DNA from: Flavobacterium sp. SH_e
GTDB lineage: Bacteria > Bacteroidota > Bacteroidia > Flavobacteriales > Flavobacteriaceae
Assembly: GCF_025717045.1 (NCBI RefSeq)
Contig: NZ_JAOVZN010000002.1
Span: 366,030 to 430,029, forward strand
Reading direction: 5' to 3'
DNA length: 64,000 nt
The stretch's first letter is position 1. The number at the start of each line of letters is the position of its first letter. This document shows positions 52,645 through 60,718 of the stretch, piece after piece. Below the pieces are notes generated by a model that made no database searches, was not told the origin of the DNA, and worked only from the letters and a program-made list of their open reading frames with translations. The position numbers and the translations under genes were made by a program.

Positions 52645-54111
52645 TTAAGATCTAAAAGATTTTTGAATTAATTCAGCTGCGAGTTTTCCTGAAATTAAAG
52701 CAGGCGGAACCCCTGGTCCAGGAACGGTTAATTGTCCTGTAAAAAATAGATTCTTGACTTTTTTGCTTTTTATTTTTGGTCTTAAAAAAGCCGTTTGCAT
52801 TAATGTATTTGCCATTCCGTAAGCATTTCCTTTGTACGCATTATAATCAGATACAAAGTCATTTTTGCAGAACGCTCTCTTAAAGATAATGTTATTTTTA
52901 ATTTTTTGCTGCGTAAGTTGCTCAAAACGAGTGATTATTTTTTCGAAATATTCTTCTCGGAGTTTTTCGGTATCTTCAATTCCAGGCGCAAGCGGAATTA
53001 AGAAAAAACCAGATTCCATTCCGTTTGGAGCTGCGGTTTGATCAGTTTTGGATGGAAAATTAGCATAAAACAACGGAGCTTCTGGCCATTTTGGATGATC
53101 GTAAATATCAGCTGCATGCTGATTAAAATCGACATCGAAAAATAAAGCGTGATGTGATATGTTTTCTATTTTTTTATCAAAACCAACAAAAAATAGGAGA
53201 GAAGAAGGTGCAAAAACTCTGCTTTCCCAATATTTTTCAGAATACATTTGATGTTCTTTTTCAAGAAGTGTTTCGGTATGCTGATAATCGGCACCGCTCA
53301 AAACAATGTCTGCTTTTAGGATTTCGCCATTAATTACAATTCCAGCTGCAGTATTATTTTCTACAATAATTTTTTCTATTGCTGAATTGGTTTTAATGGC
53401 TACGCCAAGTTCGAGAGCCAGTTTTTCGATTCCTCGAATGACATCAAACATTCCTGTTTTTGGATGCCAAGTTCCGAGACCGAAATCGGCGTAATTCATG
53501 AAGTTATAGAAAGAAGGTGTTTTGGTTGGTTTTGCGCCAAGAAACAAAACAGGAAATTCTAGAATTTGAATTAATCTTTCATTTTTGAATTTTTTCCGAA
53601 TATCTGAACTTACGTTGCTAAAAAACTGATTTAGTTTTAAAGCAGTTTGCGGCGTAATTAGTTCTAGAGGAGAAACGCCAGGACGATAAACCAAATCTTT
53701 AATCGCAATATCGTAATTGCTTTTTGCTTGATTGATAAAGTTTTGCAGTTTTTCTCCACTTCCTTTTTCAATCTTTTCAAAAGTAGATTTGATGTCTTCT
53801 AAATTATCATTAATGCTGATAAAATCATTTATGCCAAAATAAACCCGATAAGCAGGATTAAGTTTTATAAGCTCATAATAATCAGAAGGTTTTTTATTGA
53901 AGTCTTGAAAAAAACGTTCAAAGACATCTGGCATCCAATACCAGCTTGGGCCCATATCAAATGTAAAACCGTTTTCTTTAAACTGTCTTGCGCGCCCGCC
54001 AATTGTACTGTTTTTTTCATATACAGTAACGTTGTTTCCTTGTTGGGCAAGGTAACAAGCGGCTGCCAAAGAAGAGAAGCCAGAACCTATTATTTGGATA
54101 GTTTTTCTCAT
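52645..54111 (-). CDS. crtI: Phytoene desaturase (lycopene-forming, CrtI type)
   Basis: A 488-residue FAD enzyme. The dinucleotide-binding start is QIIGSGFSSLAAACYLAQQGNNVTVYEKNSTIGGRARQFKENGFTFDMGPSWYWMPDVFERFF, and the family C-terminal motif is NLFFTGQLTVPGPGVPPALISGKLAAELI. It introduces four double bonds into phytoene to make lycopene. It is the first structural gene of the carotenoid series, 40 bases after the MerR-type regulator on the same strand, so the regulator probably also lies in this operon. The number of desaturation steps cannot be read off. Confidence 0.94.
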   Translation of the reverse strand: MRKTIQIIGSGFSSLAAACYLAQQGNNVTVYEKNSTIGGRARQFKENGFTFDMGPSWYWMPDVFERFFQDFNKKPSDYYELIKLNPAYRVYFGINDFISINDNLEDIKSTFEKIEKGSGEKLQNFINQAKSNYDIAIKDLVYRPGVSPLELITPQTALKLNQFFSNVSSDIRKKFKNERLIQILEFPVLFLGAKPTKTPSFYNFMNYADFGLGTWHPKTGMFDVIRGIEKLALELGVAIKTNSAIEKIIVENNTAAGIVINGEILKADIVLSGADYQHTETLLEKEHQMYSEKYWESRVFAPSSLLFFVGFDKKIENISHHALFFDVDFNQHAADIYDHPKWPEAPLFYANFPSKTDQTAAPNGMESGFFLIPLAPGIEDTEKLREEYFEKIITRFEQLTQQKIKNNIIFKRAFCKNDFVSDYNAYKGNAYGMANTLMQTAFLRPKIKSKKVKNLFFTGQLTVPGPGVPPALISGKLAAELIQKSFRS

Positions 54112-54150
54112 TTGTTTAACAAATATAAGAAAAACTTAAACAAAAATAAA

Positions 54151-55050
54151 TTAGATCATGTTAATAGTTTCTTCCATTGAATCAAAAATTTTGATTCTGT
54201 CGTTTAAAACTTTCTGATCAATGTGTTCAACCATTTTCCCCATAAGCCAGATTTCGTTATTGTTTTGTAATAATTTCTGTCCCATAGATTTTACATATTG
54301 ATTGATTACGCTTCGATCTGGTTGAACTGTCATGAAAGAAATAAAAGTAATGTTTTCAAAATGTTTGGTTAAATCCTGCAAATTTTCAATTGGCATACTT
54401 TCTCCTAAATAAATGGTTTTGTAACCTCTATCTAAAATTTCATATTGCAGATATAACAATCCGATTTGGTGAATTTCATTTAACGGAAGTGATAAAACGA
54501 AAATTCGATCAGTTTTGGTTGGTTTTCTTATCTGAAGACTTTCAGTGTAAATTAATATTTTCTGCTTGATCAAATGACTCATAAAATGTTCATTTGCAGG
54601 CGTGATAGTTTCAGACTGCCATAACAATCCTAGTTCTTTTAATAATGGTAAAAAGTGTTCTTTAAAAACTTCTTTAAAAGTTTTTTCCGAAATAAGCCAA
54701 TCAAACGTATTAAAGAATAGTTCTTGATCGAAATTCATCATTGCCATTTTGAAAGAAGTAATGGCATAGTTTTGAGAATTTTTTTTGGAAATTATTTCAC
54801 GCACTAATTGTGGAATCCTTTCTTCAGGATATGTCGCAATTTTAGAAATCTTATAACCATATTCGTGCAATAACGTAATGTTTAAAAGTTTCTGCAGATT
54901 TTGAAGATTGTAAAATCTAATATTAGTATCGGTTCGCATTGGTTCAAGGATGTTGTATCTCTTTTCCCAGATGCGTATAGTATGCGCTTTTATTCCAGAT
55001 AAGTTCTCAAGATCTTTAATACTGAAAACAGTTTTAATATTGTTTATCAT
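54151..55050 (-). CDS. MerR-family regulator with B12-binding photoreceptor motifs (CarH/LitR-like)
   Basis: A 299-residue protein. Residues 9-75 are a MerR helix-turn-helix (FSIKDLENLSGIKAHTIRIWEKRYNILEPMRTDTNIRFYN). Residues ~90-175 form the helical bundle that shields B12 in CarH; here W144 is followed nine residues later by E154-H155 (Wx9EH). The Rossmann-like domain has E192-I-H194-Q-I-G197, the ExHxxG motif whose histidine ligates cobalt. Both signatures are intact, suggesting binding of adenosylcobalamin and light-dependent release of crt repression. In the best-known CarH the residue after W is a His that becomes a ligand in light; here it is Gln145. Confidence 0.82.
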   Translation of the reverse strand: MINNIKTVFSIKDLENLSGIKAHTIRIWEKRYNILEPMRTDTNIRFYNLQNLQKLLNITLLHEYGYKISKIATYPEERIPQLVREIISKKNSQNYAITSFKMAMMNFDQELFFNTFDWLISEKTFKEVFKEHFLPLLKELGLLWQSETITPANEHFMSHLIKQKILIYTESLQIRKPTKTDRIFVLSLPLNEIHQIGLLYLQYEILDRGYKTIYLGESMPIENLQDLTKHFENITFISFMTVQPDRSVINQYVKSMGQKLLQNNNEIWLMGKMVEHIDQKVLNDRIKIFDSMEETINMI

Positions 55051-55204
55051 TTTTTGCGATTAAGTGAACAAATGTAAAACAAAATCTTATATTCGACCTT
55101 AAAACTACATTAAAAAGATAGAGAATTAGAGGTTTAGGTATTAAAAATATATTTTTTACCTAAAATCAGGTATAGTTTTTTTAAGAAATTTATTACTTTG
55201 ATAA

Positions 55205-55247
55205 AAAAGAGCAGTCTGCAGATTAAAAATTTCTGCAGACTGTTTTG
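55205..55247 (-). terminator. Terminator after the CotH-domain gene
   Basis: On the minus strand ACAGTCTGCAGA, loop, TCTGCAGACTGCTCTTTTTT: 11-bp stem and T run, just past the stop codon. Confidence 0.8.
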
Positions 55248-55253
55248 TAAATT

Positions 55254-57323
55254 TTAATTTTTGATGATCTTTTTTGTACTGGAAGCATCTTTGCAGGAAA
55301 GTTTAATAAAATAAACTCCGGAAGAATAATTGCTTAGATCTACTTTTGTAAAAGTGGTATTGGGTTTTGACTCTGTCAAAAGGTTTCCAAGTGTATCAAA
55401 TATTTTGTAATTCAAAACCGAATCTGCTGTTTCTATAGTTAGATTGTTCTTTGTTGGATTTGGGTAAATATTTAAACTTTGTAAATCTGTATTTGTGGAT
55501 ACAGATAAAGTGTTTTCTGGACTCGCGATCCAGTTGGTAGCAACAGCGTTGTCTAATTCTGCACTTATTAATTCTAGAAAATTTCCGTTCCCGTCAGCAG
55601 CAGGCCAAGGTGTAGTATTTAAATATTCAACACTGTCAATAATATTTCCGAAACCATCAGCTAAAACAAGTTTTTGTATTGAATTAGGCAGGTTTCTTGT
55701 GAATTGTCCAAAAGCAGTAAGTCCATAACGAGTTTCAAAAATTGTTTTATTGCTCACGATATAAATGCTTTTGTTTGCTTCTAAGTTTGAATTAGCTGGA
55801 AATTGATAAGATACACCAAGTTCTTTTAAATAAATACCAGTCAGATCTACATTGGTATTTCCTGTATTTTTTATTTCAATAAATTCAGAATCATTACTTA
55901 CAGTGAAATTTGCATTAGTCGATGGATTGTAATTGATTTTAGTTATTACTAATGAAGGAATCACTGGAGAACTGCAGGCAGTGAAACTTCCTAGTTGGTT
56001 GGTAATCCAGTTGATTCTGTTGGATAAAAAGGTTTTTAAATTTGAAATTTCCAATGCATCGTTTGGAATAGTACCCCATTTTTCATTTTCTCTTGTTTTT
56101 GCTTCGCTAATGTAAGCAAGTGTCTGGTCGACATAGGTGCTTAGACTATTGTAGTTTAATGGTTGTCCTGGCTGGGTAAGTTCGTTCCATCTTTTCGAGA
56201 GGTAACATTTATACGTGGTATCATTGAAAAGATCAAGCCAGAATCTTGCGCCTTCATTGTCTCCGTTAGAAAATTGCCAGATATCTGCTTTGCTTCGGTC
56301 AAAACCCCAAACAAATAAATCATTTCCATAAGTTAAATTGAAGTCCCAAATTGGTCCCGCACGTAATTTTCCGCCTCTGTCTTTGTGAAAGAATGTGCTG
56401 TATTGATAACTGTCTACATTTGAAGCCAGTTCTGACAGGATCATAAAATCAACAAAAGAAGGGATATCGATTACAGATGGATAACCATTTGCTAAATTTG
56501 AATTGTGTGTTCCGGCATTTGTCTGCAGATTAAAGAACTGATTTTTAATATAAGTGTCTTGTTGCGATGTTACATTTTCTGGTTTTGGAAGCTCGTGAAT
56601 AAAGTCGACCGTTCCTGAATAAGAACTCATTGTCCAGGCTACAGGATCTCCACCAGTAGTTTTATCAGCTTTTGTGATGTAGCCGCCAGTAACCGTTTCT
56701 GTGCTATTATCAGTGTCTGCTATTTTTAAGATGTTTACACGATTTGTGTTCGATTTGATTTTTTCCTGTAAAATGTATAATCCAATGTAATTTCCGTTAA
56801 GTACAACTTCGCAATATGCAGTTCTAGAAGCGTAATCACCAATTTGTCTTGCTAGATTATAGGACAAATAATCTCTTATGCAGGAAGGATCAAATGCCAG
56901 AGAATTTAAAACCCAGTCATTTTCGACAGGCATGCCTAATAAACTTACGTTGTTGTTGCTTGTGTTATTTGCTTTGAGCGTAGTAAGGCCGTAAGGCTTT
57001 TTGGGTAATGCTTGAGAACTGGAACCTCTTGTTTCTATACCAATTCGGCCATTATAATCCAAGTAAGCGGTATTATCAATATCGGTTAAATAATTTCTGC
57101 TTCCGTCTGGCCTTTTAATTATTTTCATTGACGCCAGAATTTTTGGATCATCAGGAATTTCAAGCGGGTTTCCTGTCGCAGGATCAATATCGGTATTAAT
57201 AACTACGATAGGTAAATTACTGCTGCTGAAAGTTTGTGATTTTGCTGTGGTTGAGCAGAGCAAAATGAAAAGGATGAATATTTTTTTTGGGGTGTAAGGT
57301 TTTGAAAAATAGTGGTTTATCAT
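55254..57323 (-). CDS. CotH-kinase domain / lamin tail domain protein with type IX secretion tail
   Basis: A 689-residue secreted protein. After a signal peptide (FILFILLCSTTAKSQ) residues ~35-400 form a CotH-like atypical kinase domain (GRIGIETRGSSSQALPKKPYGLTTL, GNYIGLYILQEKIKSN, LRAGPIWDFNLTYGND). Residues ~470-590 form a lamin-tail domain (ITKINYNPSTNANFTVSNDSEFIEIKNTGNTNVDLTGIYL). The last ~75 residues (LQSLNIYPNPTKNNLTIE...YSSGVYFIKLSCKDASSTKKIIKN) are a type A type IX sorting tail, so it is exported to the surface. It may phosphorylate or bind extracellular proteins; target unknown. Confidence 0.9.
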   Translation of the reverse strand: MINHYFSKPYTPKKIFILFILLCSTTAKSQTFSSSNLPIVVINTDIDPATGNPLEIPDDPKILASMKIIKRPDGSRNYLTDIDNTAYLDYNGRIGIETRGSSSQALPKKPYGLTTLKANNTSNNNVSLLGMPVENDWVLNSLAFDPSCIRDYLSYNLARQIGDYASRTAYCEVVLNGNYIGLYILQEKIKSNTNRVNILKIADTDNSTETVTGGYITKADKTTGGDPVAWTMSSYSGTVDFIHELPKPENVTSQQDTYIKNQFFNLQTNAGTHNSNLANGYPSVIDIPSFVDFMILSELASNVDSYQYSTFFHKDRGGKLRAGPIWDFNLTYGNDLFVWGFDRSKADIWQFSNGDNEGARFWLDLFNDTTYKCYLSKRWNELTQPGQPLNYNSLSTYVDQTLAYISEAKTRENEKWGTIPNDALEISNLKTFLSNRINWITNQLGSFTACSSPVIPSLVITKINYNPSTNANFTVSNDSEFIEIKNTGNTNVDLTGIYLKELGVSYQFPANSNLEANKSIYIVSNKTIFETRYGLTAFGQFTRNLPNSIQKLVLADGFGNIIDSVEYLNTTPWPAADGNGNFLELISAELDNAVATNWIASPENTLSVSTNTDLQSLNIYPNPTKNNLTIETADSVLNYKIFDTLGNLLTESKPNTTFTKVDLSNYSSGVYFIKLSCKDASSTKKIIKN

Positions 57324-57405
57324 GATTAGATTAGTTTTGTAACAAATGTAATCATAACTAATCTAACTTAGTAAAAGGGGATTTTTTTTATGAATAACTA
57401 AATAA

Positions 57406-57443
57406 AAACAATCTGCAAAATAGTTGTTTTGCAGATTGTTTTC
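57406..57443 (-). terminator. Terminator after the TPR gene
   Basis: AAACAATCTGCAAAA, loop, TTTTGCAGATTGTTTT, on the minus strand just past the TPR gene stop. Confidence 0.75.
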
Positions 57444-57464
57444 TCTTAAGTTGTTTTTATAGAT

Positions 57465-57965
57465 TTATTTACAAAAAGTTGCTCTGTTTTTTGCAGCACT
57501 TTGACTTCCTAGTTCAATTGCTTTTGTAAAATCTTTGCATGATTTTTTTTTGTCTCCGATTTTGTTATAAGCTAAACCGCGCAAATTGTAAGCCACATAA
57601 TCGTTTGGATTTAATTCAAGAGAAGAAGTGCAATCTTCAATAGCTTCTTCATAATTCTGCAATTTGTAATTAACGTTTGCTCTTCCAGTATAAGCATCAG
57701 TATTCGTATCACTTAATTCGATTGTTTTGCTAAAGTCGGCATGAGCTCCTTTTAAATCGTTTAATTTAAATTTTGCAACGCCTCGATTTTGATAAGCTTC
57801 AACAAATCTAGAATCCTTGCTGATGGCTTTTGTGTAATCGGCGATTGCACTTTTGTAATTTCCGGTGGCGGCTTTGTTAAAAGCTTTGTTAAAATAAATT
57901 GCTGCGGTTTGTGACCACGACGAAAAGCTTATCATAATAAATGATAGTACTAGTAGGTTTTTCAT
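57465..57965 (-). CDS. Secreted TPR repeat protein
   Basis: A 166-residue exported protein: signal NLLVLSFIMISFSSWSQ, followed by four tetratricopeptide repeats at 34-residue spacing (AIYFNKAFNKAATGNYKSAIADYTKAISKDS; AYQNRGVAKFKLNDLKGAHADFSKTIEL; AYTGRANVNYKLQNYEEAIEDCTSSLEL; AYNLRGLAYNKIGDKKKSCKDFTKAIEL). It should act as a protein-protein interaction scaffold in the periplasm. Partner unknown. It is a single-gene unit. Confidence 0.85.
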   Translation of the reverse strand: MKNLLVLSFIMISFSSWSQTAAIYFNKAFNKAATGNYKSAIADYTKAISKDSRFVEAYQNRGVAKFKLNDLKGAHADFSKTIELSDTNTDAYTGRANVNYKLQNYEEAIEDCTSSLELNPNDYVAYNLRGLAYNKIGDKKKSCKDFTKAIELGSQSAAKNRATFCK

Positions 57966-58131
57966 AAGACTAATTTGGGATTAGTGATTAATTATTTCCC
58001 GACGAATTTAAGAAAGTTTTGTTTTGTAAGGGAATTTCTTTTTTAAAATAATAGTTCGGAGAAGAGAAAATATAAAGAAGGGATAAAGAGGTCTTTTCTA
58101 AATCTTTCAGGTTTTGAATCTTGCGTAAAAG

Positions 58132-58166
58132 AAAAAGGTCAAGTAAAATAAATTACCTGACCTTTT
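58132..58166 (-). terminator. Terminator of the first tRNA-Lys
   Basis: AAAAAGGTCA ... TGACCTTTT hairpin directly downstream of the tRNA on the minus strand; a near-identical hairpin follows the second tRNA-Lys at 62109-62144. Confidence 0.65.
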
Positions 58167-58167
58167 G

Positions 58168-58240
58168 TGACCCGACTGGGGCTCGAACCCAGGACCCCAT
58201 CATTAAAAGTGATGTGCTCTACCGACTGAGCTATCGAGTC
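58168..58240 (-). tRNA. tRNA-Lys (anticodon TTT), copy 1
   Basis: 73 bases. The acceptor stem GACTCGA pairs with TCGGGTC, the D arm holds AGCTCAGTCGGTAGAGC, and the anticodon loop ACTTTTAATG has TTT in the right place. The T arm is CTGGGTTCGAGCCCCAG. No CCA is encoded. Copies 2 and 3 at 62146-62218 and 62259-62331 have the same sequence. Confidence 0.95.
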
Positions 58241-58261
58241 TTCATTTCTTCAATGAGGGTG

Positions 58262-58291
58262 CAAATATAAGTACTTTATTTAGCTTAACAA
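58262..58291 (-). promoter_or_regulatory. Promoter of tRNA-Lys copy 1
   Basis: On the minus strand TTG (complement at 58289-58291), 19 bp, TATATTTG (complement at 58262-58269), followed by GCACCC. The tRNA-Lys array at 62.3 kb has the same TATATTTGCACCC -7 region at 62350-62362. Confidence 0.55.
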
Positions 58292-58592
58292 GCCTTTTTT
58301 TAATGAATTTTTGAATAAAATTTAATTGTCGTTGTAAGTGTTTGTTTTGTAGTGAAATATGTTTTTATATTTTATAAAGACTTTAATAATGAAAAAGAAA
58401 TGTTTTAGAAAGATTTGGGGTTCTTTAATTTGCGGGGATATTTTTTAAACTCACTGATTAAGCGGAAGGAAATTATTTTACCTCAAAAATAGTTTTATAT
58501 TAGCTGTGTAAATTGCGTTCTTTTTCTTTTCGAAATAGAGAAGAATTGAAGGTTATGTAAAGTAATGTGAATTTTATAATATTAGTGATCGA
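58292..58592. other. AT-rich gap without a gene
   Basis: Between the tRNA-Lys promoter and the lipoprotein gene I see no reading frame, RNA gene or clear repeat. The sequence is strongly A+T-rich. It presumably holds the promoter of the lipoprotein gene, but no convincing -33/-7 pair stands out. Confidence 0.5.
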
Positions 58593-59351
58593 ATGAATAG
58601 ATTCTTAATGCCTATAATTTTTGTAGTAAGTTTGGTTAGTTGTCAAAACTCAAAAAAAGAAATATATGTTGCGCTTGAAAAATTTGATAATTCTTTAGAT
58701 TCATTAATTGTTGGGAAAGTTTATGATGAACCCAAAATGCTGATTTTTCAAGGGGATACTTTGTATGGAAATCCTAAAGGTATTAATGAAACTTGTTATC
58801 AAATTGTTGGATCTGATTCTATAAAAGTAGATGCCAATTGTCATCTTTATAAGTTTAAAAATAATCAATTAGTAATAAATTCAAGTGAAAACTTTCTTGG
58901 GGAAAAATTTGTGCAAAAGTTTATTTATTTTAAAGATAAGATTGATAATAGATTGATTGATGATTTAAGGAAAGTTAAATCGGATACAGTTTACTTCGGT
59001 TGTCTTAAGAAATATGATGAAATGGGGAATGTAGTAAAAAAAGTCACTAACCATAATTGGAAAGAGATTCAAAAAGATGGAACAGTAGTCATTAATGAAA
59101 ATCGTATTGTGGAAGTTTCCAATTATAGTGGCAATAATAAAGTAACTATATGGCGAAAAGAATACTTCAACAAACAATATAATGTAGATAGCTTAAAAAA
59201 GACAGATGTAGAAAAAATTGCTTCAAGTAGGTCCAATGATTTGGATGAAACTAATTATTCGTATAAAAGGGATAAGCATGGCAATTGGGTAGTTAAAAAA
59301 AGTGATAGAATAGAAAATCCAGATGTATATTATAGAGAGATAATCTATTAA
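58593..59351 (+). CDS. Hypothetical lipoprotein
   Basis: A 252-residue putative lipoprotein: signal MNRFLMPIIFVVSLVSC puts the lipidated cysteine at residue 17. The mature part mixes short beta-strand segments (KMLIFQGDTLYGNPKGINETCYQI, SVDANCHLYKFKNNQLVINSSENF-like) and ends KRDKHGNWVVKKSDRIENPDVYYREIIY, a pattern of Y-K-D-xGNW repeats seen in many Bacteroidota lipoproteins with an RHS/MORN-like look. No family is assigned. It sits just before the islets and has its own terminator. Confidence 0.6.
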   Translation: MNRFLMPIIFVVSLVSCQNSKKEIYVALEKFDNSLDSLIVGKVYDEPKMLIFQGDTLYGNPKGINETCYQIVGSDSIKVDANCHLYKFKNNQLVINSSENFLGEKFVQKFIYFKDKIDNRLIDDLRKVKSDTVYFGCLKKYDEMGNVVKKVTNHNWKEIQKDGTVVINENRIVEVSNYSGNNKVTIWRKEYFNKQYNVDSLKKTDVEKIASSRSNDLDETNYSYKRDKHGNWVVKKSDRIENPDVYYREIIY

Positions 59352-59422
59352 AGCGTTTATAATTATTTAAATTTTTTAATTAGACTTTAATAGAAATTAA
59401 TTCAATAAGAATGAAATAAAAT

Positions 59423-59457
59423 AAAAAAGCCTATTTTATTACAAAATAGGCTTTCAT
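59423..59457 (+). terminator. Terminator after the lipoprotein gene
   Basis: AAAAAGCCTATTTT, five-base loop, AAAATAGGCTTT then a T-rich tail. Related hairpins occur at 60678-60717 and 61972-62012, immediately before the next tRNA-like fragments. Confidence 0.65.
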
Positions 59458-59494
59458 TTTTTATAGTGACCTTGACGGTGGAGAATTCGAACCA

Positions 59495-59740
59495 TTTAAT
59501 GGAAGATTTAAAGATTTTAAATGAGGCATAACCACTTACTTAATTTATGTTATTCAAGTATTGGTCAGCTATCGCGTTCCTATTCATCTTGTACCAGAAG
59601 TATGCAACAGATTAAAAAAACTTTGGATCATTTTTAAGCTTATTATTATATATTTGATAATAGATAAACTCTGCTATCCATCATACATATCTACCCAATT
59701 TTGGGGTGATAAGTCTGATGTTGTCAGTAGTATATACTAG
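59495..59740. other. Leader region of islet 1
   Basis: A+T-rich and without a gene. The 3' part from 59692 (TACCCAATTTTGGGGTGAT, then TGATGTTGTCAG, then TATAC.AGTTGG) resembles the sequence before the second islet's gene at 60985-61040. The first 35 bases after the tRNA-like fragment (CATTTAATGGAAGATTTAAAGATTTT) also match those after the fragment at 60726. Confidence 0.5.
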
Positions 59741-59758
59741 TTGGCAGAAATATTACAC

Positions 59759-60364
59759 ATGAAATTTCTTAACATGAAAATACTTGATTTTGTTTTAAAC
59801 TTATTTTTTAAAAAAAATAATGTAACTTCAAATAAAGAAGTTGCTAACGAATCATGTAAAAAAAACAATAATTCAGTACTTTCGGATGAGGAATTATATA
59901 GAAATAATTCTTTTAATTTTTTTCAACAATTAGATAAAAACATTATAAATCAAGATATTATTGAATTATATGGTGAAGGAACTCTTATAACTCCAAATGG
60001 TAGGTCTCGTTATGGACATGTTAAAATTAAACTTTCTCTTTCGACTAAAAACAAATCAGAAATAATTTGGAATATAAGTGGAGAAGAAATTCCAAATAAC
60101 TATAGAACAAGTATCATTGAGTCAGCAAAACGATTTATAGTTTTTTTTGAATGCCATAGAAAAGATTTAAAAAAAGTTACCATTGAAATTATTGGTGGTA
60201 GTAGCCATCCAACTGATTCAGATTTTTTAGCCTTTGAATTGGCTATGAGAAATGCAATATACAATTCATTTGATAAAAGATTACATCAACCAAATTTAAA
60301 TAGACTATTCAATAAGAAAATTAAAGAACCTATGAAATGGGTTAATTATAAAAAGAAAAAATAA
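59759..60364 (+). CDS. Free-standing EF-G domain IV-like protein (orphan)
   Basis: About 201 residues, starting at the ATG at 59759 (a TTG six codons earlier is possible). In this numbering residues 81-90 GRSRYGHVKI match the EF-G domain IV start (G.G.YGHV.I). Residues 106-118 ISGEEIPNNYRTS match IxGGxIPxEYxPA, and 150-170 HPTDSDFLAFELAMRNAI matches the HDVDSSELAFKLAA helix. The order and spacing are those of domain IV of EF-G, which mimics a tRNA anticodon arm. No GTPase domain is present. A hydrophobic N-terminus (LDFVLNLFF) precedes a Asn/Lys-rich linker. The role is unknown; a ribosome-binding or mimic protein is an inference. Confidence 0.55.
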   Translation: MKFLNMKILDFVLNLFFKKNNVTSNKEVANESCKKNNNSVLSDEELYRNNSFNFFQQLDKNIINQDIIELYGEGTLITPNGRSRYGHVKIKLSLSTKNKSEIIWNISGEEIPNNYRTSIIESAKRFIVFFECHRKDLKKVTIEIIGGSSHPTDSDFLAFELAMRNAIYNSFDKRLHQPNLNRLFNKKIKEPMKWVNYKKKK

Positions 60365-60402
60365 ACACAACCTGCCGAATTAAAAATACTTCTGCCAACA
60401 GC

Positions 60403-60510
60403 TACTACAACGGATTTGGGCAATTGGCTTAATGGAAAGATGGTTTTGTATTTGGGATGTTTGGCAAATCCGAATAATGGGCTTAATTTAGTCCCAAACC
60501 CGCTGTAGTA
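60403..60510. repeat. attC-like imperfect inverted repeat after the islet 1 gene
   Basis: Left arm TACTACAACGGATTTGGG (60403-60420) and right arm CCCAAACCCGCTGTAGTA (60493-60510) are complementary at 16 of 18 positions. TGCCAAC lies just outside the left arm and AACGTTA just outside the right arm. The 108-bp span begins soon after the stop codon, as attC sites do in gene cassettes. The boundary heptamers do not fully fit the RYYYAAC/GTTRRRY consensus, so this may be a different kind of site. Confidence 0.5.
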
Positions 60511-60677
60511 CCAGAACGTTAATCATGACTTTGAACTTAAAAAAAAGAGAGAAATCTAAAATGATATCAACTACATAATCTATGTAGAAAAAAATCCTTG
60601 ATGGGATTCGAACCAAAATTACCTGTAAACAGTAGCTTTGTGAAAATTAAAAAATTATGAAAGGATTTTCGAATCAT

Positions 60678-60718
60678 AAAAAAGCCTGCAAAATGTTTAT
60701 TTTGCAGGCTTTTTAAAT
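60678..60718. terminator. Hairpin before the tRNA-like fragment of islet 2
   Basis: AAAAAGCCTGCAAAAT, loop, ATTTTGCAGGCTTTTT: a 16-bp near-perfect stem. The same hairpin in a decayed form lies at 61972-62012 before tRNA-Leu. It can act as a bidirectional terminator and may be part of the repeated junction. Confidence 0.7.

Noticed and set aside
60595..60660. Functional tRNA at the GGGATTCGAACC sequence
   Set aside because: Only a T-arm-like piece is present; no anticodon arm or acceptor pairing can be drawn. A similar remnant near 61890 is equally incomplete.
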